Of a DNA stretch of 64,000 bases, positions 35,199 to 45,282 are shown piece after piece. Position 1 is the stretch's first letter, and every line of letters begins with the position of its first letter. The position numbers and the translations under genes are program-made. The stretch lies in NCBI GenBank assembly GCA_029891345.1, contig CM056993.1, positions 109,359,800-109,423,799 on the forward strand, given 5' to 3'. This stretch comes from Dryococelus australis. Taxonomy: Eukaryota > Arthropoda > Insecta > Phasmatodea > Phasmatidae. Below the pieces are notes generated by a model. The model was given only the letters and a program-made list of their open reading frames with translations, searched no databases and was not told the origin of the DNA.

Positions 35199-37417
35199 CT
35201 GTAAAACCACATGAACAAGTATTATTTGCGAGCGAGGAAGTAATAAAATTGATTAGGTAAGTAAGAATCTAATTCATATTTGCATACATTATCTTAAGTT
35301 ATGCCAATAAAACCATGTATATTAATCAGTGAAAACATTAAGGTTAATAAAATCGCTTTGCGCTTATGATAATGTAGTAAATTAATAGAAATGTTTTTGT
35401 GTATCATACTGTACCTTCACATCGTGTGAAACTGTCGAAGTAATGAGAGCTTACAACCGTTAACTTCGGTTTGCGTTCCGAACACAAACTACATTTGCGC
35501 AAAGGTTTTGGTTGGAAGCTGCAAATATAGTTACTCTTGAGAAGGCTTTATAAATTTACTTAACACTTGCGCTAAGACTAGAGTTCATTGTATCAGTTGT
35601 AAATAATAATTACGTGTTCATTAATTAGTTTTTGACCGTGTTTACAACAATGATTTTGTAATCAGTTTGGAACGAAAATCCACTTAAAAATTTAATTACT
35701 GAATGTCGTTAATGCTGCCAGTTATCACGGCACACGCGTACATTTTATAAAACATTACTTATGCATGATGTCTCCCAAATGATTGAATCATGAATACATT
35801 TCAACTTTCATTTTGTCGACTCACCAATGGCAAACCTCTGGGTACAAAACTGTACGTCAGAAAGTTACGCGTATTTTTCTTCGAAGTAAATTCTTTTCGA
35901 CAATGTTGCATGAACTACAGGTGGGATATAACCACAATTACGTCATTCTAGATATGGTAATTTATCGCGAAGATGTCGGACATCATGATAGGTCTCACCG
36001 TCCTATACGCGTGCGAGAAATAGTTACCTTTTTTTGGCTTGCCCAGCGAGGCTTTTGATTCTCTGACACTGAACCTACTTGATTTGCCTAAAACGAAAAC
36101 ATATTTTTTGGTGACCATCTTTACCTGAAAGATTTTCGTGATAAAGCACTATCTATAGTCATACTGAAGAATTGTGTAAAATTGAATTTGCAAATTTTCG
36201 CAGGCATAGTAACTATCATCTTCTGGACATATGCGATATAAAAAAATATGTATGCTCCAAAACTAGCACATACAAACTGCACAAAAATTATGGCACTTAA
36301 ATATTTTAAAAAACTCGCAAAATTGTCTTAAAATAAACATTCTCCGATCAACAGTCACGTCCATGATCGTTCACGGATCAAACATTTACATATTCACAAG
36401 AAATTATAAGTTACTACAAATTTACTTGGTTTTTATGTCTGAAATTAAAGATAAAAGTGTAAATTTGAACATTCAGCTGCATCAAGCGCATCACACACTA
36501 AAATATTACGTTTCGATGTATTTTAAGGTGTTATTACAATGGAATGTAAAATTTTGCTAGCAATTATTTTACAAAAAAATGGCAATTTGAATTCTAAAAA
36601 ATTACAATTATTATTTACGTAGATTGGCTTTGGCATTGACTTTGCCATGCTCTTAAAAAAAACACAGATTCAAGAATAAAGAATTCCAAGTAATTAGTGA
36701 CACTGTAAACGAAATTCTGGACAACAGTATGACAAGGAAGGTTATTACTTGCAATATTCAGTTACCTGAACATTATTTTCACATAAAAGGCGCAATGGAA
36801 AAGTAATATGGTAAGTAAATTTAAATTTAATTTGTCATTTCTGAATCACAGTAGGCTACACACTTTAAACTTAAACATGTTGTCTCTCTAAAAAAAGGAC
36901 TAAATATAAAGTGTGACTTTTTGTTTACATCAGCGCTACCAGCAGCTTTTAGGTTAGCAATGTAGTCCGCTGACATGGAAACACAAGTTCATCCTCACGT
37001 CTTTCAAAATATAAATTTTATTAAATGTTTCGCCATTCAAGTTAGCCTGTAAGTTTATCAACTTCTGTATTATTCCTATACTACCATTTTCGTTTTATTT
37101 TCCAAATAGCCCGTTTGTGTGATTATACATCGTGCCTTATCCACTTAGATAAAGTATTACAATAATCTATGATTTTTCCAGCACTGTGACGCCCAAGGAA
37201 TTCTGATATCACATAATTCTCAACCAATTCGCCGTTAGCATGGGCATCACAGTGCGGCTAAATACGTAATAAACCACATATCTATGTATGCTTCAATATA
37301 ATACACACGTATTTCAATTTATACTACCATTGTTTTCATGTGTTCATGAAATGAGCCCCGTTAATTCATACGTACTTACTGCTTACGTCTGTAGCCATGC
37401 ATTATACACTCAGGTAA

Positions 37418-37823
37418 AGGCTGTTCGCGATAAAGTGAGCACTTTTGAAATAAACCCTAGAATAGTCTCTGCCCCTGCCTGCATACATTTTAACGAATGC
37501 ACTGAGTGACATTTTCACAGTAAAATTGGTAACGATGGATGGAAAATAGTTCCATATCTTAATCTCGAATACAAATTGTTAGGTAACCATTTGTGATAAC
37601 TTAAAATATTTCTTTCGCTTTCTGTTTTTTTTTTTTTTATGCATCGAAGCGTGAAAATGAGCAAAGTTGTATAATATTTGCCTTCCCGAAAATCCCACCG
37701 TTTTACTTGACCGACCCATGAATGGCAATGTTAATTTTACATAAGGCGGAATAATACATAACGTGCATACAAGTAGATCTTAAGCAGGGTTTCCAAAAGT
37801 GCTCATTTTACCGTGAACAGCCT
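37418..37823 (+). mobile_element. MITE family A, long subfamily, full length
   Basis: Termini are AGGCTGTTCGCGATAAAGTG and AGTGCTCATTTTACCGTGAA then CAGCCT. The interior (GCCCCTGCCTGCATACATTT, TGGTAACGATGGATGG) is intact apart from a T run near 37626. Confidence 0.85.
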
Positions 37824-38154
37824 ACAGGCATGTATAAGCCTACTACAGTAGAACCCTGTTATAATATTTCTCAAGGGGATAAAATGTTAAATATAGGAAA
37901 ACGTTATAAGCATTTATTTGCATAGTGTATCTACAGCAGGTACTCAATCAAAAAGTATTTTAATTTAATCCTTTATCAGTACAAACAAGAAAATAATTCG
38001 ATTTTGTAGCTTAAATTCGTTCAAAATATTTTCTAAACAAAAACTACAAAAATATGACAAACTACATGAGTGTTAAATATTAATTAGTTATCTGTATATA
38101 AGTGTTCCACAAAAATGTGATTGTTATTGAATTTGTCTTGTTTCTTGTCACCAC

Positions 38155-38287
38155 GTACCTTTGGGCAGTTAAAAAACCATTATATATAATGGTTTTTTAA
38201 TATATATTATGGTTTTTTAATATATATATAGATATATAATGGTTTTTTTAATATATATAATGGTTTTTTAACTGCCCGAAGGCAGGT
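38155..38287. repeat. Short palindromic element with AT-rich core
   Basis: TTTGGGCAGTTAAAAAACCA near 38160 pairs with TGGTTTTTTAACTGCCCGAA near 38263. Between them TGGTTTTTTAATATATA recurs four times in direct order. It is a small foldback or MITE; no target duplication was resolved. Confidence 0.65.
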
Positions 38288-38799
38288 AAGAACATTGAAG
38301 ACAACGTTGATACGTGCCCAAGGGCAACTAAAGATTATCCATCCCAAGGTGGTAGCTGGGAAAAATATTTCCACCATTGACCAGCTCAAAGCCACTGGCC
38401 GGCTAGCCAACTCACATACGATGGCGGTAGAAAATAGTTCTGATGTTATTTTGTAATTTTAGTATTGCTTTCTTCAATGCTCTATAATATAGTAACACAG
38501 TTTTATATGAGCATGCACGTGCAAAATTCTGGTAGTCACACAGTACTTTAATTCGTTGCTTCTGTGTCGCCGTTAAAACGTACCAAGTTACCTGTGTTGA
38601 GCAAGATTGCGGACGCAGTGGTGACTGGATACACAACCAATCCTATCTCCAAAGCACGCGAATGGTAGATTAATAATAAGCTGCCACCTTGTAATGGACA
38701 TATTAACGGCAAGGAGATTATGCTGTCGTTTGTCAGTGCCTTCCGCGGTATGGCGGTAAAAGGACAATACAACACCCAGTTATTAACCAGGGAATTACA

Positions 38800-38898
38800 T
38801 TTTCCAATTACAAAATAAATTCCCTGTCAGGAATCGAACCCGACACCCTTTGCCTCCGAGGTCACGCATCAAAACAACGGGACCAACCACCCACCCAA
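38800..38898 (-). repeat. SINE with tRNA-like head
   Basis: On the minus strand a B-box-containing T arm, GTCGGGTTCGATTCCTGACA, lies at about 38826-38845. It is preceded by GTTGGTCCCGTTGTTTTGAT and followed by an A-rich body. The anticodon and acceptor stems do not pair as a functional tRNA would. Confidence 0.6.
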
Positions 38899-38999
38899 AA
38901 AAAAAAAATTGATAGATTAGTTTCCTAACACCCAGCGGCTTTTCTCGACTGCCCTTAATTCATGTACTATTTCATTGCCAAGCGAACTTCTGTACTTAC

Positions 39000-39717
39000 C
39001 ACTCCCGACAGGGCACTGTAGTTGGTCCTGTATGAACGTTTTGACCAACTTGCATCTGCGATGACAATTATGACTGGTTCTCCATTTCTATCAACATCAC
39101 CAGCAGCAACAGCCAAACGCGCTTCTTCTTCTGCGGCAAGCTTCATTTCATTCAGGGCAGTAGCTTCCCACCCATCACACCCATCGTCATGATATTTACG
39201 AAATGTCTTGGTTGACATAGTTGGTATGTTCATAGCCGACATCATCTCTTCAAGTTGTGCATGTCCTCTGCCAGTAGACATTGTCCCGCACACTGCGCCC
39301 TTGTTCACATCCATTTCTTGATTATCTTTTTCGGTATTTACAGGGAGTTCTACATTGCACATTTTGCATTTAAAAATAAAGCAGCTCCTCAGTCCGTATC
39401 TCTTCTCACACACAATGCTCATATCTCGAAAACCACAACCTATTGGACTATGAGAGCCAAGTACTTGAAGGTTGCTAACAAAGTGAGAAACATCGACAAC
39501 TCGGCGTCCATGTGTCTGAAAAGTATAGAGGGTTGTGTTAGTTAATTGTTCACTCTGTGAAGTTGATGTTTCATTATTAGATACACTTGTATTATGTGAC
39601 ACGATAGTTTCTTCAGATGTGTTATTGTCTGTTTCGGCTGGCGTGAACACACTATACACTGTGTCTAGCACATGCTCACCATCACATATTTCATTCTGAA
39701 TTGCTTCTGTCTTTGCC
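39000..39717 (-). pseudogene. Mutator-like transposase, exon encoding the N-terminal domain
   Basis: This is the longest open frame in the window (about 239 codons in the exon). It begins after an acceptor (TTTCAG, on the minus strand at 39723-39718), so at least one earlier exon exists. After a Ser/Thr-rich leader it reads GRRVVDVSHFVSNLQVLGSH, GCGFRDMSIVCEKRYGLRSC, FKCKMCNVELP with a CxxC pair, DVNKGAVCGTMSTGRGHAQL, MNIPTMSTKTFRKYHD and ADASWSKRSYRTNYSALSGV. These blocks follow the insect Mutator-like transposase domain (a MULE-type RNase-H-fold recombinase), and ADASW supplies a candidate catalytic Asp. This exon has no stop or frameshift, but the rest of the gene is broken, so I class it as part of a pseudogene. 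Confidence 0.85.
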
Positions 39718-39728
39718 CTGAAATCCAA

Positions 39729-40984
39729 AAAGAAATATTACAATAAACCGAGCTATATCAGAGGTTATTACTATGGTTCAACTGAGACCACAGAGACAAG
39801 AAAGCCTGATAACTCCCGCGTGACGTCACAGGTCGAAGACAGTAAAATCACGGCGCGCGAGCATAGTCTTCCATAGAATACGACGCACTGTGAAGGTAAA
39901 TTGAAACGTGCAACTGGAAGCAGTTTGCATCATACAGAATTTAAATAGAACAACAATATTTTTATTTATAACTTTATGGTCCATTGAAAGCATTTTGCTT
40001 TTGTTCATAAACTGCTCCCAGTAACGTTCTCGGTATGGACATGAAAGAAACCACAGATACCCAACAAAAACGCTCAGCAATGAGCATAAAACAACAATTT
40101 CAATCTAAAGAGGATTACCTACGATCACTTCTAAATTCTTAAAAAAAATTGTTTGAAAATTCTAGATTATATTTGTAGAACCGAAATGTTCAATGACAAA
40201 GTTTGGGCAACAGAGGTAGAGCTGTTTTCCACTGCCATAATGCTTCGAACTAACATTTGTGTGTTCTGTAGAAACAGAGATTCGATGCTAATTCAACATA
40301 ATTCAATGCTAATGGTCAGCTTGATTGTAAAACTTCAGAACCCATACGATCAATTTATGCACATTACAAACACCAACCTCACTATGATGTAGTATTGAGC
40401 ATAACAGGCTGCAAAGCGTAAAACTATTTAATGCTTGTTGTTCAGTAGTTTTTATAATGCCCAGAAGTACAATTTGCTATATATAAATATATTCAGCCTA
40501 TTTTCTGAAGGAAGGAAGGTTTATCAGATACCTTTCCTGCTTGTGATTTATGTGTGTGTGTGTGTGTGTGTGTGTTTGTGTGCGTAGTGTGTGCAGCTGC
40601 CTGTGTTTCTCCAAACCAATTTTTGAAAGCGTGGCCTATTTTTACCAAACTCGGTACACTTATAGCGCTTTGTATTGACGCCTCACTTTCGTGCTCTTGA
40701 ATCATTTAGTGCAGTTATTTGCAAAATGATGGCCATTTTTAATTTTTGGTTACTATGTCGTACATCAGGAACAATCCTACCAATTCGAACAAAATGTGGT
40801 GTGTAAACAGAACGCATTGTCGCAAATAATTTTCCAACAATTTTCAACTTTGAATCACCATTTTCAAAGATAGTGGCATAGAGAAAATAAAGCTGATGCC
40901 TGATGACTCAGCAACCACTCAACAAATACCTCTAAATTTGGTTTTCAAGTAGTACAATGATAATCAACTTAAGGGTGAGGTATA
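39729..40984. other. Intergenic, nothing recognised apart from a (GT)n run
   Basis: A (GT)n microsatellite lies at 40552-40576. No upstream exon of the Mutator-like gene and no element end could be identified with confidence. Confidence 0.5.
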
Positions 40985-41271
40985 GCAATTGCCTATGGAG
41001 CACTGCACCCGACTATACAAGATGAAGAACTCTTTAAAAGAGTAGTACAGATGCCATGACAATTGTCAGAAAAATTTGATTTATGCTGTATATGAAAGAA
41101 GAATGTATATACTTTGCAACATTTTAACATATTTTACCAAAATATAATTTTTAACTGTAAAAAATTAATCGATTAAAAGAGTTTAACCAAATTTAAACAC
41201 ATTTCCAATTTGGATACTTCAGAAAGCCGAATTTACAAGATAATCGTCTTCAAGATTGATTGTCATAATAT
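40985..41271 (+). repeat. Dispersed repeat D, copy 2, cut by an LTR
   Basis: This copy follows copy 1 (445-860) from GGAGCACTGCACCCGA through GATTTATGCTGTATATG to TTCAAGATTGATTGTCATAA. It stops at 41271, where the gypsy-type LTR starts. In copy 1 the homologous sequence continues with TAATAATGACTCTGG. Confidence 0.5.
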
Positions 41272-42183
41272 TGTTACAATTTCTCTCTAAAAATTAAGTG
41301 GCCTAAACCAAGTTCGTTAAGGGTGGAGGCCTTAATTAAATAAAAGTGTTAATTATAATTTCCTAATTATATTTACAATAACTACAAACCAAATTCTCTC
41401 AACTCAACATCGCACAATAAATCTATATCACTTCCTGTCGCTAATTAATACAATTTTGAATTACCACAAAGAAACCAATGAAATTAAATAATTAAAAATC
41501 AGTCCCAATAGACAGTGTACCAACCTATTCAATTATTCTATAAATTATGCATCCATATTTGACAGTTCCAATATTTACAATAAAAACCGTATTACCCATT
41601 CAGTCCAACTTCAGTTCAGTCCATGTCCCGCCAGTCCGCAATGTTCTAGAGTCCTCCGAGCGCCTTCACGCACAGTAGGCTTCACTTGTCGATTTCACAC
41701 CCTTTCGTCCATTTACACCATGATCGCCTCGTCCGCGTCGCACCGTTTTTTCTTCGCGCCCGCTTTCGACTAGATTGTCTTCGCCAAAGACTGCTGGCCG
41801 CTGGACCGCGGCAGTATATATAGTGTCGTAGGCTGTCACCGCACGCTGCGCTGAGCGTCCTAATTCCCAGAATATTCGTGCGCCTCCTGCAAGTGTCGGT
41901 CTTTTCAGCCGGGGGGGGGGGGGGAGAGAGAGGATGGCCTGTGATGTCAGCCAGTCTCACCGGAATAGGAATATTCTTGCGTCTCCTGTCGGTTTCTTAA
42001 GCGGGGGAAGGGGGGACTGTGACGTAAGCAAGTCTCGCCGCTGTCAGTTATTCACGGGCTTCTCAGAATTGGGGCAACCAGGCAGTGAGCGCGTCTTTCC
42101 GAGAAGAGGTGAGGGATGAGGTGGGTCATCCCAAGCCACGTATAACGGGAGCCAGTGGCCGGTGTTAGCTTCTGCCCGTAACA
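41272..42183 (-). repeat. Ty3/gypsy-type LTR (3' LTR of a minus-strand element)
   Basis: On the minus strand a purine-rich tract, AAGGAGAGGGCAG, directly precedes TGTTACGGGC, the LTR start. The LTR ends GAAATTGTAACA at 41272, giving 6-bp inverted ends TGTTAC/GTAACA and a length of 912 bp. A TATA-like CACTATATATACTGCC is near 41825-41810. The left edge coincides with the break in dispersed repeat D. No second LTR is in the window. Confidence 0.75.
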
Positions 42184-42783
42184 CTGCCCTCTCCTTAAGT
42201 CTGTTCTTCCCGAACAGACTCTCCAACATCAGGACCTCCGTACAGCGCCAGTTGGTCGATGTGGACAACCTTAGGCTTCGCCCAAGACCCCTGTCGACAA
42301 ATCTGGTAGACCACATAATTTATTTGCTTCAGGATCCTGTACAGGCCTTTCAAGATTTCTGTAGCTTCAGGCAATATCCCTTCTTCCTTTGATGGTTGTA
42401 CAACCACACCAGCTGTCCTTCTTAAAAAGTATCCTCAGGCATTCTTTGGTCATCTCCTGTTTCCATTCTGTCACTATTAAATTTAAGGTGCTTCCGGGTA
42501 AACTCATGAATGTTGGTTAACTTCTGACGTAGCTTAATGGCATATTGTAGGTTGATTGCTTGGACGTCTGAAGAGCAGTTCATCAGGTAGGCGGAGCTCT
42601 CTTCCAAACAGCATCCTTGAAGGGGTTACCCCTGTAGACTCGTGAACCTACGAGCGATATGCCAGGAGAAATAAGGGTACCGTGGAGTCCCAATCTTTCT
42701 GATTGTCTTCTATGAAGATCGCAAGATACTGTTTCATGGTACGATTTAGTCTCTCGACCATCCCATCCTATGTAGCAAGCCAC
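42184..42783 (-). pseudogene. Ty3/gypsy integrase C-terminal remnant
   Basis: This is the end of a retrotransposon pol gene, upstream of the LTR on the minus strand. One frame reads MVERLNRTMKQYLAIF, then an LFLLAYRS block interrupted by TAG, then STGVTPSRMLFGRELRLPDE. This is the integrase region downstream of the catalytic core. After frameshifts, 42560-42430 gives KLRQKLTNIHEFTRKHLKFN, and 42350-42200 gives YRILKQINYVVYQICRQGSW then KPKVVHIDQLALY, the usual C-terminal (HPVFHVSxLK-like) module. The sequence is cut off at about 42783, so reverse transcriptase and gag are missing. Confidence 0.82.
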
Positions 42784-43400
42784 AGTCGGCAGACTGTGGT
42801 TTTACTGCTGGCACTGCTGGATGACTGCTGGCTCTGAATACTTATGGGTTTACACTAATGGCCCTGTTATGGCTGACTGCTGGCAACAGGACACTTGGCA
42901 TGTCATTAATGATCCACTGATGGAATGTTAATGGAAGTGAAACTGATGGTTGGGAGTAGGTGACCTATTAATAGCTAATAAATGGCTTTCCAACTGTATT
43001 CCAGCACAGGCAGCACTTAATTTATCCATTTTTGGGCCATTGATGGCACTTTACTATAGTTTTTCGCGCACTTAAGAGACAATCGACCGACTGCGGTTTT
43101 ACTGATGGTATTGCTGGATTACTGCTGGCCCAGAAAACGTATGGGTCTACACAACTGGCCCTGTAATGGTTAACTGCTGGCACCAAGAAATTTGGCATAC
43201 CATTTATGATCCACTGATGGAATGTTGATGGAAATAAAACTGATGGTCGAGCGTCGATGCCCTATTAATGGCCCATAAATGGTTTACTAACTGTATTCCA
43301 GCAATGGCTGCACATAACCTATACTTGGTTCTGGTAAAAGTATGGGTACCCATCTATATGCCATTTGATTGCTGTGCAGTGGTACATCGATGGACCATTG
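42784..43400 (+). repeat. Tandem duplication, about 303-bp unit
   Basis: 42784-43070 and 43087-43380 share the ordered blocks ACTGTGGTTTTACTG / ACTGCGGTTTTACTG, CTGGCCCTGTAATGGTT, TGATCCACTGATGGAATGTT, AAACTGATGGT and CAACTGTATTCCAGCA. Related sequence without clear unit structure continues at 44190-44420 (GATGGACCATTGCTG-type phrases). No coding potential. Confidence 0.75.
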
Positions 43401-44569
43401 CTGGTGCAATTTGGCTTATTATGGGAATTTTTATGGCTCCCACTTTTCGCAGATAGCTTCTTCAAACTACACACAAACCCATGTAGGTATATGTGTGTGT
43501 CTTATATAATTATAGATTATTTGTAACTATATAGTGGTGGAAATGTCTATGGCAAAATGCTATAAATACAGTGACTGGTATTGAACAATTTGACAAATGT
43601 AATGTTTTCCATGTATGACTGCATATAATTAAATTGAGAAGTTAAAAAGAACAATATTTAACCACCTTTAGAAAATTAACATTGAAGGGTTTTTGTTGTT
43701 TCACATCAAAAAATATTCATAACTGGCTTCTGCATTTCAAAACAGATGAATAGCATCCAGGTGACATACGTACTGCGAAATATTACACCAAAGGCAAGTT
43801 TTTTGGGTTAATATCGCTATTCATGTAGGAACATTTCGCTCGTCAGAATTTTTTTTATCTACATCTTTATAAAAACTTATTTCTTCACATGGTAAATTTT
43901 GAGACTGTTAAATAACTGGTGTAATTTATATTACACTGGTGTTTGTTCATAATTCAAGTTCAAATATATTCTAAATTAGTTAATCTAAACATAACAATAC
44001 TTAGTGAAGTAATAGTTAGCATGCTGGGCTGTCAATGCAAGCGGTGTGGGTTCGTGTCCTCTCCTGTAATGGTAAGCATAAGACTTTCATGTCATATAAT
44101 GTGTTTAATAGTAAAGTAAAGGAAATTAAAAACAAAGAAAGGTTTATATTGATGGTCGAAATAATTATTTTTAAGAGATACCATTAGATACATGGGGGAA
44201 GCATGGCTAGCAATCAGTAGGCCATCTGATGGCTGTGAAATGGTGCACAGATGAGCCATTGCTGTTGTAAGGATATGGGCCATGCTTGGGCCATTTGTGT
44301 TCACCAAATCTGGGCTAGATATGGGCAGAGTATGGTTAGTTAGTGGTTCCACTTCAGGACCAGCAATGGTGCTGGGTGCATGCCGAATGTACACCATCAA
44401 TGGGCCATATGTGGTTTGCTACATGCGATCCGACTGAGAGTGTAGTGGTGTGGTACGGGTTTTATTCATTCCTAAAATCATCGTTGCCTCTTGGCTTATG
44501 GCTTAATGGCTTAAACCGATCTGTTGGGGGTCGCAATAGTACCTATGTATCTACTTGGTGACTATGATA
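43401..44569. other. Intergenic; one tRNA-like sequence and degenerate repeats
   Basis: Mostly AT-rich unique-looking sequence. At 44001-44075 TAGTTAGCATGCTGGGCTG and GGTGTGGGTTCGTGTCC form an A-box/B-box pair resembling a tRNA-derived SINE head on the plus strand. At 44190-44420 there are degenerate GATGG-rich repeats related to the 42784-43400 duplication. Confidence 0.5.
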
Positions 44570-44866
44570 TCACCAGTTCGAAAATGGTCGTTAGGTATGA
44601 TTATAAAATGGCATAATGGAGTGTGTCGGCTTGTAAGAGGTCGTAAATTTTGGTGTCTCTAAGTCTACCAGTTTGAAATGGTGACCAAGTATGCTTATAA
44701 ATTTAGGTATGTTGTAGTGGTCTGTATCGACTCGTTGGAGGTCGTAAGCATTGCCTATAATTCAATTTTGGTGTCTCTAAGTCTATCGGTTCGGAAATGG
44801 CCAGGTATGCTTATAAATTAAGCTAATTCATTGGTCATTTTCCTTGGATTTCTTTGGACACCCCCG
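44570..44866 (-). repeat. 118-bp repeat, subfamily 2, about two units, next to a degraded hAT-like end
   Basis: Read on the minus strand, two units with ATTTATAAGCATACTTGG, CCGATAGACTTAGAGACACC and AAAATTGAATT appear in the same order as at 25250-26430. The right edge, 44836-44866, is a degraded copy of the hAT-like terminus (TTTGGACACCCCCG on the plus strand). The arrangement mirrors that at 24973-26430. Confidence 0.75.
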
Positions 44867-45282
44867 TGACAAGGAGTTAAAATTCACTAACGAATTTCCA
44901 GGGGGGGATAAACATTCACGGGTAGTATTTAATTGCTTGATCTCGATAATTGTGCAATCTTGTTTGCATACTGATACATTATGGAGAACTTTTATGAAGT
45001 GTTCAATGTTTAATCAAACTCATTTTTATTTAAAAAGTACGCTCTGCTCTCATGTCTGGTGTAAGCTGTACATCGGTAACGTTTTGAATTCATGGGTTTC
45101 ATATCGATCCATATATATATATGCTTTTAAAAACTATGGTAAAGAATAATTCAAATTCAGAATGAACCTCTGACAGTTAGTATAGTAATTCCAGTTATTC
45201 TGTGTTTGATTTTTGTAACTTGATGTGCTGTTATAATAATTACTAATTGTAATAAATCTTATAGATTTTATTATTACAACCT

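Larger units (their letters stand above)
35199..38999 (-). other. Intron of the Mutator-like transposase gene, with nested repeats
   Basis: On the minus strand the donor is GGAGTG then GTAAGT (38999-38994) and the acceptor is TTTTACAG ending at 35199. Both flanking codons are whole (phase 0), and the joined protein reads YSALSGV then AAIIVF, as relatives do without a break. The 3.8-kb intron holds a MITE (37418-37823), a short palindrome (38155-38287) and a SINE (38800-38898); otherwise it is unremarkable. Part of the length may come from later insertions. Confidence 0.7.
33380..39728 (-). mobile_element. Mutator-like transposon with YqaJ domain, decayed
   Basis: Coding remains of one transposon gene read leftward from 39.7 to 33.4 kb. 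They run in order: the N-terminal part of a Mutator-like transposase domain, a splice donor, a 3.8-kb intron, the rest of the transposase domain, and a YqaJ-type nuclease domain. This domain order is known from insect transposon-derived proteins. At least four lesions are visible after the intron: frameshifts near 35095 and 34298, and stop codons near 34995 and 34094. Terminal inverted repeats and the 8-11-bp target duplication expected of Mutator elements were not found by eye, so the true ends are unknown. Confidence 0.75.
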
